Positions 44,704 through 55,424 of a DNA stretch of 64,000 bases are shown in pieces (the stretch's first letter is position 1; each line of letters starts with the position of its first letter). Source of the DNA: Zygnema cylindricum (Eukaryota > Streptophyta > Zygnematophyceae > Zygnematales > Zygnemataceae). Under the pieces are notes generated by a model. The model did no database searches. It saw nothing but the letters and a program-made list of their open reading frames with translations, and was not told where the DNA came from. Position numbers and translations under genes: made by a program. The stretch lies in NCBI GenBank assembly GCA_037447655.1, contig JBBHKE010001749.1:81860-145859 (forward strand), written 5' to 3'.

Positions 44704-45266
44704 CATAGTCAAAAGTAGGTGAAAGTAGGCCCATACAATATGCCTATTGTACGCAAAATATACAATATGGCCTTAAGACCCATATTGTATTGGTCGCAAA
44801 ATGAAAAAAAATAGTAACAGGATTGAGTTGCACATCGATCGATAGAGAATTAAACGTCATGTTTAAATTTTGAAAACATTCTGACAAATTTTTATTTTTC
44901 CGTGGGTTTTGAGGTATTTTTTGTTTAAACCGTCAGATTTGGACGATCGGACGGTCGTGGATCAAAGTAGCGATCTAAGAAGATCACATGGAAAGCCCAT
45001 AACACAACTTATGATAGGACTTACGTTCGCGTTTTTTTTTTCCGGGGTTTTTTTTCCCGCGGAATGTCATCCTACGCCGTGTCAGTTCGCTAAAAAGTTT
45101 CGTCCGGCGCCGTGCGCAGTACTATGATGATACGCCAGATTCGTACGTTCGTAAAAGAGTGTGCACAACGCACACACATACAGTATGCCTACTCTGCGTG
45201 AGTTTTGTGCCAAGTTTTGTGCGCCTACCAAAGGCCTACCATAAAAACGCCTACTTTTGAACTATG
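44704..45266. mobile_element. hAT-like non-autonomous element, copy 2 (563 bp), perfect 8-bp TSD
   Basis: Terminal repeats CATAGT(T)CAAAAGTAGG at both ends, flanked by identical GTTGAAAC at 44696-44703 and 45267-45274. The interior shares TCAAAGTAGCGATCTAAGAA and the TACAATATG palindromic blocks with copy 1 at 7016-7319 but in inverse orientation, and is 260 bp longer. No transposase. Confidence 0.9.
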
Positions 45267-45303
45267 GTTGAAACAGCTCTATCACATAAATTAGCGTTCA
45301 TTA

Positions 45304-45998
45304 GGGCTTGTCCCCATGTGTTCAAGTAAGGGTTTTTTTCCGTTGTTTACACAGAAAATGGGACTTCCTACTTGAAAATATTACGCCGTACGAAAAATGG
45401 GCAAAAACTCAAATACATTTTGCGTCATCTTGGAACTTGAAAGGTACGGCGATTTGGCAGTATTATCATCGCGACCCACTTCCAGCTCATCTTCACACTT
45501 GCAATGAAATCAAATCGCGACCTGCTTTTAATCAAAATACTACCCTATTGACGAATAGAAATCTTGGGTTGCACGCGTCAAAAGTTTTCATTTGTTTTTT
45601 TGCAGTTGGGAGAATACACGAAAAAAAAATTGTTTGTCAGTTTGCTTATGTTGTCCACTTGTGGGTGTCTACAAATGTCATTTTGTAGACGTAGGCGATT
45701 GCTTATGTCGTTCACGTGTGGGCGTCAACAAATGACAGTTGGCGTCGACAATTTTCCCAGTATCTCAGGAGCTCTTTGCGGCGTACAAATGTCCGCAGTT
45801 TGTTCCGAGACAGTTGGCGTCTACAAATGTCGGCAGTTTGGGTTTCGCAAGTATTGGCGACGTGTACAGCTGCCACATATTCAAAATAATGAACGCGCAA
45901 GTAACGATTCACATAGGCACACTTTGAAAAGTACACCGTAAATCAGCGCTAAATTCCAAAATAACGTTTCAAAATATCGGTTACATGGGGACACGCCC
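45304..45998. mobile_element. PIF/Harbinger-like non-autonomous element with TTA TSD (695 bp)
   Basis: Left end GGGCTTGTCCCCATGT and right end ACATGGGGACACGCCC are inverted repeats, flanked by TTA on both sides (45301-45303, 45999-46001). TTA/TAA duplications with GGGC ends fit PIF/Harbinger (Tourist-type). It contains a 126-codon open frame (45308-45688) with the conserved block described at 43093-43413, and a run of GTAGACG / GGCGTC-acaaatg repeats in its right half. Confidence 0.82.
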
Positions 45999-46473
45999 TT
46001 ACTCTAATTCTTTTTTTTTAGTTTTTGTAACTCTAATTTTTTCATTACTCTAGTTACGATTCGCGGTGTACAGTACTAGCGGTACACGGTGTACAGAATT
46101 GTACTTTACTGTAATTGTATCCGCACGTGTGGAGCTCTTTTTTCGCACGCGGGGACGAGCCACTTTTGTCAGGAAAATATCTCACGCCTATCCTCGGTAT
46201 TATTTTATTTTGGCGGTACCGTACAGTACGGTACCTTACTGTACGAAAGTCTCGAGAAAAGCCAGGAGTCTTTCGTCGGCGAAGCAACTCGTTAAAGATA
46301 TATATATATATATATATATTTTTAGGATTCGGTCGTTCTCACACGTACATGGTGCCGTACAGCGGTTATCGGTCAGTAAGAAGCCGGTAAATATATAATT
46401 ATCGTTTCACACTTCTCATCACTGTAGCAAAAACTTGTATTTTTCTTTATATTTTTTCAACGTGGCCAATACT

Positions 46474-46591
46474 TCTTAACCACTTATAGATAGAGTGACA
46501 CACGTGCCATAGGATAATCCTTGGCCAATACACATGTCGCACATTTTCATCCGTGGCATAGATAATACCTGCCCGACACGTAACCTCCGAG
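46474..46591 (+). repeat. dispersed repeat, copy 2 (empty site)
   Basis: The uninterrupted counterpart of 42319-42436. It reads CCGAGGTAATTTTTG where the other copy has CCGAGCTA followed by a MITE. Confidence 0.75.
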
Positions 46592-46769
46592 GTAATTTTT
46601 GTCGTAACACGTGGTGCATTGTTTCGCCGACATTTTCTTTTCTCACGCTTTCATATTTGAATTTATTTTAACTTTATCTCGAGACTAATTTTGACTGGTG
46701 CCGGTCCTGCCGTACAGGTCATGCTGTATAGCTTTGCAAATTTAAAATCGTATCGATGTCACCAAAGTA

Positions 46770-46986
46770 CACCGTGTATCGCTATTAGTGTTAACAATTT
46801 TTTCGCCACTTAAAACATCTTTCCTCCGTACACACTTGTCCGATTTTCAATCGTAGACCGCCAATCGGAAGCTGAGAATCTTACCTTTCAATCGCAACCA
46901 TCAGATCCACAATCCGAAAAGTGTGTACGGAGAAAATAAGTTTTAAGCGGCGAAAAAAACATAAACACTAATAGCGTCTCACGGTG
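46770..46986. mobile_element. MITE, hairpin family A
   Basis: Flanked by TA. Ends CACCGTGTATCGCTATTAG and ATAGCGTCTCACGGTG. Internal CTCCGTACACACTTGTCCG and GTGTGTACGGAGAAAA arms are inverted. Confidence 0.85.
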
Positions 46987-47140
46987 TACCAAACCGACAT
47001 ATTATCTGGAAGCTCTTCTGGCGTGATGTAATGTACGGACCCCACGTGTCACTAACACGATTAGGAGGACTTTCGAAACTATTCTGCCGTACAGCCGAAT
47101 GCGGTTGCCCCAGGATGTCCTCCCCCCCGCCAATCCGGTA

Positions 47141-47349
47141 CACCGTGAATCGCTATTAGTGTTAATGTTTTTCCGCCGCTTAAAACATCTTTTCTCCGTA
47201 CACACTTGTCCAACTTTTAATTTGAGACCGCCAATCGCAAGCTGAGAACCTTACCTTTCAATCGCAACCGTCAGATCAGTAGTCCGGCAAGTGTGTAAAA
47301 ATGTTTTAAGTGGCGAAAAAATTATTAACACTAATAGCGATGCACGGTG
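47141..47349. mobile_element. MITE, hairpin family A
   Basis: Flanked by TA. Ends CACCGTGAATCGCTATTAG and CTAATAGCGATGCACGGTG, with the same internal arms (part of the right arm deleted around GTGTGTAAAAATG). Confidence 0.85.
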
Positions 47350-47520
47350 TACCGTCGCTGTACGGCTAAGCGAAAAAAACGTCACGACTGACGTCATCGT
47401 ACGGCATTTCAGACGAAAAAAATGCGCCGACATTTGTTGAAAACATGCGAATATCGTGGAAAGACAATGCAGTAAAAAACAGTAATACATATTCCGTGCG
47501 TAGTTTATGAGCGCACTGAA

Positions 47521-48060
47521 TCTTTCCATCACCCCTCCGTCTCTTCCCCTCCATTTCCCCCCCGCCTCCCCTTTCCGTTTCCCCTTCCCCTCCCCTTACC
47601 CCTTCCCTTCCCTCTCCACCTCATCAACATCTTCCCAGCCAATAATATTTATACCCAAACAACAATTTAAATTCCGATTTAAAACAATTTAAAATTTTAA
47701 CTATTTTAAAAAACATAGCACATTATATTTCTTAAACATGACATAGTGGGCAAGGGAGGGAGAGAGAGAGTGAGGAAGAGGGAGGAGAGGGGGGAGGAAT
47801 ATTGAGATGGCGAGGGCGAGGTGGAGGGAGAGGGAGAGGGAAAAAGAAAGGGAGAGGACGAGGGAGAGGGAGGGAGGGAGGGAGGGCAAGTAAGAAGGTG
47901 GGAAATTGAGAGGGTGGAAGGGAGGGGGCTGAGGGGAAGTGTTGGTTGCTCCGTCCCTCCTCTCTCTCTCGCTCCCCCTCTCTCTCTCCCTTGTCACTCT
48001 CCTCCTTCCTCTCCTCCCTCCTCCCCATCGAGTTTAGGGTTTCAAGCTCCAGGGGTAGGG
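47521..48060. repeat. CT-rich then GA-rich simple-sequence block
   Basis: CCCCTTCC-type tract (47525-47640) and GAGGGAGAGGGAGGG tract (47745-47940) separated by A/T-rich DNA. Together they could pair as an imperfect inverted repeat. Open frames are artefacts. From 48080 to 48345 the motif CACATCGG/CATCGGTA recurs irregularly. Confidence 0.6.
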
Positions 48061-48349
48061 TTTTTGTTTTATCCGAATGCATCGGGATGATTCTTTGATG
48101 TACATTGGCTCATATCGGCACATCGGAATCGGATCGGCACATCGCATGGATTTTTGAGGGTTATTTAGGGCTTTTTATGGTTTTTTAGGGTTTTATAGAG
48201 TTTTTTAGGGTATCATCAGTATTGGCACCTCGCATTGGTATCAAAGATGCACATCGGTATAAGCCCATCACATCGGGAAAATAAAAAATATAGCATCGGT
48301 ACATCGCAACACATGGTGCCAATCGATATGTATCGGTTGGCCTAACTGG

Positions 48350-51130
48350 TTACCCGATTCGGTGTGATGCAATACACATACCTTGATATTGCACACCTAA
48401 CTAATATCTCCCAAAATTGTGGAACTTTTCTAACAACTAGAAATTCCAAGGCTATCTGTAAATCTTTCAAAAAGTATATCCCTCAAAAGCCTTCTAATTC
48501 ATTCGGGATACCCATGTCGTTTGCAAGTTCATAGAAAAATAAATATTGTCCATACACATCATAAAAAAATGTATTGGGGTTGATCTTCATATACATTTGA
48601 AATCTAGTGGCAAAAATGAAATTAATTATTTCAACACAGACGTGAAACTTAACAACAAGCATGAAACATAAAAGGCGTTTTAAATTTTGTCACCCTCGTG
48701 AAAATAAACGAATGAGTATACAATATGAAAGCCTTCTAAGTTTTAAAGTAGGCTAATTATATGAAACACATGGAAACACTCGATTGCAACTAATTTTGAA
48801 CAATATAACATTAATAAATGAATAAATTGTGGAAAAGGTTTAAGGCAATTGACAATTGAAGCGAAAAAGGTCAAATAAAAAAAATGTCATTTTGTTCTTT
48901 CGTTGTATTTACTTTGGTTTCAGCTCATTTTGGTTTCTTATCCTTAGTCTTACTCGAATGTTCATAGATGTTTTGTTAAATGGCCCGAAACTTTTACATA
49001 AAATGATGAACATTTGACGGAGAGTGGAACCGTATTGATAGATGATGAAAAGCAGGAGGGAGAAAAGATGAAATGAGGGAATACAACACATGAAATAAAA
49101 AACACAAACACCAAGTTTGACAATGAAACTATAGATCATACTTGAGCCAAAAAATGATATCACTAAAGAATTGAGCATGAAATTATGGGATTTGATTTTA
49201 TATCTTATGTTGTCATTTCCTGTTACTGAATAAAAAAAAGAGTGCAAAAAAAAAAAAAAACGAAATCCCTATCCACTTGTAAATTTTCATTTCCCACCTT
49301 TTCACGGGTTCACCAAAAATGTACAGAAACTATCCATCCGTTCTTCCCTCTTTCCCTCTAACTTTTTCGAATACATATAAACATCGGGAAAAAAAAACAA
49401 AAAACAGTGTTCCATTTCCAGCAGCACTGTTTTTTTAACATCTCTCAAAAAGTTCATATCAATAAAGGCATTCAAACCCTAATATTTTTGTAATATCCAC
49501 TCGGATCCTTTTGACGATACTGATCCATTACATTTTCATAAGAAAATGACTTGTGCAAAATTGTTGTTGTCTTATCTGGAAAAAAGGAAAAAACAATTTC
49601 GATTTCAGTTAATTGTAGACACTGGGAGCCACAACATTACCTAGACACTAGAATCCCAAACACATTAAAAAAATAATCAAGCAAGCAATCATATTCGAAA
49701 TTTCTTCTGATTCTTGAATACCAAGTTCACATTACAACCAATGTTCAATTATGATGGGCTATTTAGTTATCCGAGGAATAAGCATATAAAATGATACTGC
49801 ATTCGTGTATTTTAATGTGAGTCCTGAGTGTTTTTAGCAGAAAAAGTTATGTCAGACATGTGCACAATTTAGTATTTTTTGAACTACTTGAATATTTGAA
49901 TTCTTCATATAAGGATTTTGGAGGGATAAATACTGTAATTGGTCAGGTGTTATTAAAGTTAAAAGGTTAATGATTAATTTATTTAAAATACAATGAACAA
50001 TCTCATCCAGCTTTTAAAATATATCAAGTTTCCTCGGATTAGATCAGATACGCAAATCATGAAGAACTTCAATTTGGATCAACGGTTCAATATCATCCTA
50101 TTTTGCTATGTTAACATATTGATTTCGGTCACCCTTTTAATATTTTGAAATTGTTTGAGTATTTTAAATTGTGAACCTGTGCTTCCGTATTTAGTTCTTC
50201 CCCACAGTTTCATTCTCCCCCACTCAGAGATAGCTAGACAAAACACCCTAAAAAGCCCTGTACGACCCTAAAAGTACTCGGTAAAATAAGTTAAACATGT
50301 TACAGTTAGTGTAAAATTTTCAAGATGCCACTATAAACTACAATGGCACCTAGGATATCAAGAAATGCTCATGTAATGTGTCCACAACAAAAAACCTTCA
50401 AAAGTTTGACAGGGTTTTTACTATAGTTTGACAACATTTTACAATAGTTCATAACAATTTACAATACCTTGACGAGAATTCGCATAATCTGGCATCATAT
50501 TCCGATAGTTAAATTGTAGATTCTACAATACATATCATAATATTCTGGCTTATATTGACACCATTTCACAGCAGTTTGAGATAGACGCCTAGTGTAAGTA
50601 GCATTTATGATGCAGGGAGAAGCCATAAAAACAAATACACTGCCACTACTAGTAGAGTGAGTACCTCTGATTCAAGGGAGTGTTTTTTGGCTGCAAAATC
50701 ATAATCTGGTATTTATAGTTCCTATTAGGCATGTGACCTATAATGAGACAGGTCCAAACCATGATTTAGTGTGATCGGTACTAAATCCACTTTCACGTTA
50801 ATAATTCCCAATTTTCACGGGGATGCAAGGTGTTGACGAATCGGTCACCTTTTGACACGTGTCGACTTGTGAGGAAAAGTAAATCACGGAGATTGACTTT
50901 TACGTCGTGGGTTTGCTGTGAGGATTTACGCAACCCTCGAAGTCGATGAGGGGGTGGTGGTAAGCGAGAAGGAGATTTAAGATGCAAAATGGTTGATAGT
51001 TAGTAACATTCATTTTGAATCGTACAAACAGTAATCTTATCTTTCACTAACAGATGTGGAATGAAAAGATTGTCAATCAAACAAGCAAGAGAACAACATT
51101 CATAAATTCAAAAAAAAAACGGAAAAAGTG
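48350..51130. other. A/T-rich intergenic DNA downstream of gene A
   Basis: No gene, transposon terminus or lectin/proline exon for gene A was recognised on the minus strand. A 112-codon hydrophobic open frame at 48909-49247 (minus) has no recognisable family. Confidence 0.5.
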
Positions 51131-51139
51131 TAAAGACAA

Positions 51140-51145
51140 TTTATT
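51140..51145 (-). promoter_or_regulatory. poly(A) signal AATAAA of gene A
   Basis: TTTATT on the plus strand is AATAAA on the minus strand, 107 bp past the stop codon that closes the unspliced EGF exon (51252). Supports gene A ending there. Confidence 0.5.
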
Positions 51146-51251
51146 ACATAATGTCGTAGTTGCAATTTATGATGGCTTGCACTTTGATCCTATTATACAT
51201 TGAGGCACAATTGATGCTTTTTTAGCCACACATTAGACTATATTTAAATCC

Positions 51252-52412
51252 TCACTTTGAAACAAACATCTTTAAGATATTTGGTAAGTTATTCATCAAA
51301 AGCGTACCCATGCAAGTGTATTTGTTTTTAGCGCTGTTATAGCCTTTGTCGCATGTGCATTTGAATGTTTTCCCATCCGTACCGATGGAGCAAATTCCAA
51401 ATCCTCCACATGGTCCCCCGGCTTGTGTTGCATTACAAAATGCAGTACATACGCTTTTACTACGTTGACCTTTGGTAGTACATCTTGATGGGAGAGATGA
51501 GTTGAAAAGACAATTGCTCCTTAATTCCTTACAATTCGGGTGTCCATTGCCTTTGATGATTGGCCCCACAAAGTAGTTGTGGGAAATATCACTAGCACAC
51601 ATGGGGATTAATAGAAATTGAAAAAACGTTAGAGATGCATGAAAAGCTATATAAGTTTGACAGAATTTCAAAAGTACCTAGTGACGATTCAGAGGTATAA
51701 GTGGGGAAATTTAAATTTTTACAATTTGATGTCATTAACCAATCGTTTTGACGACAGCTAATGTCTCAACTAGCTAGTGACCTTATAATATAATATACTT
51801 ACCCTTCTATAGATAAAGTACTCTACATGCCAAAGTCAAGTGTCTTGCACACCATTTTTTGCATCATTCCATTCATTAGTGTTTGCACTAATTAAATTCA
51901 CCTTAACTTACAAAAGAAAGAACAAACTTTAACCACAATGTATATATGTGGATACAGTATACATAATACTCAAATCTAGTCCATTGACTGTCTCTAACAA
52001 TATTTTTTGTATAACCTCAGGAAACTGATTAAACCATCATTTATTTAAGTTCATGCTCAGAATATTTTCTCACACAAAACTACAAATCAATAAAATAGAC
52101 TTACGCAACATGAATGCATTATGGTTGCCAATTGATGTGAGCCTTACAAGTTTTGGATTGACTTCATCTGAACGATAGATTTTGGAATGCCTCCACTTAA
52201 TTGGTTGAAAGAAAGTTGTCTGCGGTGCCACCCATCCCCACCTTCTCTCCGCCCAAATGCTGCCTTAACAAATTCGAAGTGAAGATTCCGAAACAATTAT
52301 GACCAAATTTTGTGCGTAGAGTATAACACAAACGAAATTTATGTGGACAGAATGAAACGACAGACCATTTCTCTCTCATTCCCTATTTCCCAAAAAAAGA
52401 ATGATATAGAGG

Positions 52413-52443
<31 letters not shown>

Positions 52444-55391
52444 TAATGTGTCTTACGCGTGGAGAAGTGATGTTAAAAAGCCGATGGAATTTGGAATGTT
52501 TCCGCTCAGTTTGTTGCCATTTAAATATCTGTGCACCAATTTCCGACCAATTCAATGCTCTTTTAGTTAGTATAAAGGAAACTAGATTCAAATGAAATCT
52601 ATGATGCAAGATATTATATCGAGTTTTTTGTGAACAAAATTGATGTGGAGACACCATTCGATAGACAAAACAGCCATAGAATAATGTCTTACAAGTATTT
52701 GAGAGATTTCAATTGACCGATGGAATCCGGAATCTTCCCACTCAATTGGTTGTAAGATATGTCCCTGTGACGTCACCCATCAAACATCCCTCCACCAGTT
52801 CCACCATTCCCAAATTCTCCTTGTTAATGTGAATCGAAGACTACATTATAACATACAATAAGATTTGTTGAGCTTCTTGTAATTGAAATTGATGTGGATA
52901 CTTGAGAGAAACTGAATCATCTATTGTCTTACAAGAGTTGAAGGGATGTCATTTGACCGATCGAATCCGGAAGTTTTCCACTTAATTGGTTAAAATGTGC
53001 ATCTCTGTCAGACCCGTTTTGGCCCAAAACTTTTTCAGTTAATGCGAATTATAGATTCATCTACAAACCGTTGAATCAAGATGTTAGAAACGAAATCGAT
53101 GTTAAAAACGTGCAATAAATCAATCATCTATATTTTCATGGGTCTTACATTTCTTTGAGGAATTTCAACTGACCGATGGAATTCGGAATAATTCCAGAAA
53201 ATTTGTTCCCGTATATTTTTCTGCCAAAAACTCCACATGAAAAAGTTGTTTTACCATCAGTTTTACGCCAAAAAACCTCATATTTAGTGTGAATTGTGGA
53301 TCACAGTACACAAAATAATAAAATAAAATGAAAACAACCTTATAAATGTGCAGTCAATGGAATTAAATTAATGGACGGAATTTTCAAAGAAAAAATATGA
53401 AATTGTGATCAAAATTTCCTTACAATTCTTGGAGGTACTTCAATTTACCGATGGAATTTGGAATGCTTCCTTCCAAGCCTCTGTTGTCATACAAATGTCT
53501 ATTTCTCCCCCATTCCCTCCAAATTCCCTCTCCCTAATCCCCTCAAAATTTCTCAAATTAGTATACCTTACAATCCCAACATAAAAAAAAAAAAAAAATC
53601 AAAAGACGTAACTTTTTGGGATACAGATTCGGTGTCTTTCTCACCTTTCAATTACCACTTAAATTCACTTACAAGGCTATTAAAGTGCCATTAAAGGTTA
53701 TATAAAAAGAAGGCTCCATCCTAAAAACATTTATTTATTTTTAAGAAATTCAAACATAGTTAACGGTTCAAATTCAAATGTACTTCTTCATTGAGACATC
53801 TGTAGTGATCCAATTTAGTATTTTACTTTCTGCATATAAAAAATAAAACAAATAAACCAAAAAAAAAAACAAAAAATATGCAATTTTTTTTTCCGTTTAC
53901 ATGACTTACAAAATTTTCAGTTTTGTGAGATTTCCAATTTCCGGCGCAATTCTCCCACCCAGATCCATGGTGGGAAGGAGCCTGTTTTCCCCCTCCCGTA
54001 ACTCGTAAATAAACTCAATCTCTCTCTCCCTCCCTCTTTTATCTTCTCTTACTCTCCTTTCTTTTCCTGCCATATCTCCAAGTCTCCATTCCTCATTTGC
54101 TCTCCCCATCTTTTCCTCTCTCCGTCTCCTTTCCTCCTCTCCAACACTCCATTTTTCCTTTACTCACTACTCCTTTACCTTCCCCGCTCACACCCTCCCC
54201 ATCCGTCTTTCTCATCTCTCTCTCTCCCTCCCTTCATCCCTCACACTTTAACAACTCGACCGAAGTCATAAAAATAAGAGAGTCGTCACTCCCATAAGAA
54301 GCGATTCTAGCTTCACACGATCGTCAGGAAGCTATCTCTAGTCTCCCTCCATCCGTCCCCCTTCCTCCACCTCCTCCTCACCCTCCCCCTCCCTCTCCTT
54401 TTCCTTTCCCTCCCTCTCTCCCTCTCCCTCTCAGTCCTCTCCCGCTCTCGCTTCCTCTCCCTCTCCATTTCTCCCTCAAACTTTAACGACTCCATGAGAG
54501 TCGTCGCACCAAAAATTGGAAATGCACCCCATCCATTCCCCTCCATCCCTCCCTCTGCCTCCTTCCTCCCTTTCCTCCCATTCCCTCCTTCCTTTCCTCC
54601 CCGTCCCCCTCTTCCCTCCCCCCCTCCCTCCCTCCCTCCCTCCCTCCCTCCCTCCATCTCTCTCTCTCTCCCTTCATGCCTCACACTTTAACGACTCGCC
54701 CGGAGTTGTCGCACAAGAAGCGTCGCAGGCTGCATGCGACGATTGGAAAAGCTCCTCCCTCCTTCATGGCCGCCCTCACCTTCTCCAGTGCCGCCTCTGC
54801 CGGGGGGGGGGGGGAGGGGGGGAGGGGGGGGATGAGGCCAGAAGGAGAGAGAGGGACGGGTAAAGAGCGGATTGGGAAATAGCCGAAGGTGTGGAAAGGG
54901 AGGGACAGCGAGGGAGAGAAGGGGATTTTAAAAAAAGAGGGAGGGAGAGGGTGAGGGAGGGAGGGATCTGGAGGGAGAGGAATGAGAGGGAGGGGGGGCA
55001 AAGAGAGGGACGGAAAGAGAGAGGGGAGGCATAAATAAAGAAACAGATATTATGGGAGGAAGGAAAAGAGAAAGGGGGAGAGGGATAGGGAGGAGGGGGA
55101 GGAAAGAGGAGAGCGAGAGAGGGAGAGGAATAGAGCGTAGTGTGTGTATGAGAGAGAGATAGAAGGAGAGAGAAAAATAAAATCAAGGGAAAAAATAGAT
55201 AAGAGGTCATGTCGCACTTGTGAGAAGAGAACGGGTCGAAGGACCGACCAGGGAGGAGAGGGAGAGGGAGAGGGAGAGGGAGGGGAAGGAGGGGAAAACT
55301 CACTGTCTGTAGCAGCCATTTTCCCCGTGAAGTTCTGGGCCCACACGTGTGAGATGGATAAGAGCAGAAGAATGACCTTGAGGGCCGCCAT
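51252..55391 (-). CDS. gene A: secreted LRR - EGF-like protein (paralogue of gene B, without lectin)
   Basis: Minus-strand exons: signal peptide 55391-55304, LRR N-cap 54796-54685, LRR1 53981-53910, LRR2 53498-53424 (75 nt), LRR3 53220-53149, LRR4 53004-52933, LRR5 52764-52693, LRR6 52528-52457, LRR7 52219-52148, EGF-like 51591-51252. All are in phase, 348 residues. The signal peptide MAALKVILLLLSISHVWAQ has a clean hydrophobic core and a plausible cleavage after WA. The EGF exon also has a donor (GTACGC at 51307) in the phase used by gene B, but no downstream linker or lectin exon was found. The open frame ends 18 codons later at TGA with AATAAA nearby, so termination there is favoured. No transmembrane helix is visible. 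The 23-bp VNTR starts 34 bp before the ATG. Confidence 0.8.
51308..51591 (-). CDS. gene A exon: EGF-like cysteine-rich domain (to potential donor)
   Basis: DISHNYFVGPI closes the LRR stack, followed by a cysteine-rich domain ending GGPCGGFGICSIG...FKCTCDKGY...TCMG, parallel to gene B. Length to the potential donor is 284 nt, identical to the gene B exon, showing the shared ancestral exon. Continues to the TGA at 51252 if unspliced. Confidence 0.85.
52148..53981 (-). CDS. gene A LRR exons 1-7
   Basis: Seven single-LRR exons in phase 2. The first is a cap repeat MDLGGRIAPEIGNLTKLKI. The rest match L..N.LSG.IP.SIG.L.SL (for example DISYNQLSGKIPDSIGQLKS). LRR2 has one extra residue. LRR7 has SIVQMKSIQ in place of SIGQL. 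Introns are short (about 150-410 bp). Confidence 0.9.
54100..55300. repeat. CT/GA-rich intron sequence of gene A
   Basis: Pyrimidine-rich tracts around exon 2 and GAGAGGGAGGGA tracts between exons 1 and 2 (54800-55290), including an interrupted G-run of over 25 bases at 54801-54830. Long Pro/Ser/Leu open frames on both strands are compositional. Confidence 0.75.
54240..54530 (-). pseudogene. two decayed copies of gene A exon 2 in its intron
   Basis: Minus-strand copies end GAGTCGTTAAAGTTTGAGG (near 54480) and GAGTTGTTAAAGTGTGAGG (near 54244), against the functional GAGTCGTTAAAGT|GTGAGG (54685). Upstream parts match GGAGCTTTTCCAAT / GGTGCATTTCCAAT. Spacing is about 205 and 236 bp. Both have lost the reading frame and acceptor. 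Confidence 0.7.
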
Positions 55392-55424
55392 GGTCGAGAG
55401 CTCGTCACGTCTCACTGTCTTGTG

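Noticed and set aside
50793-50987. Proline-rich frame (RLPPPPHRLR) as a linker exon for gene A
   Set aside because: No acceptor or donor in phase 1 around it and no lectin sequence follows.
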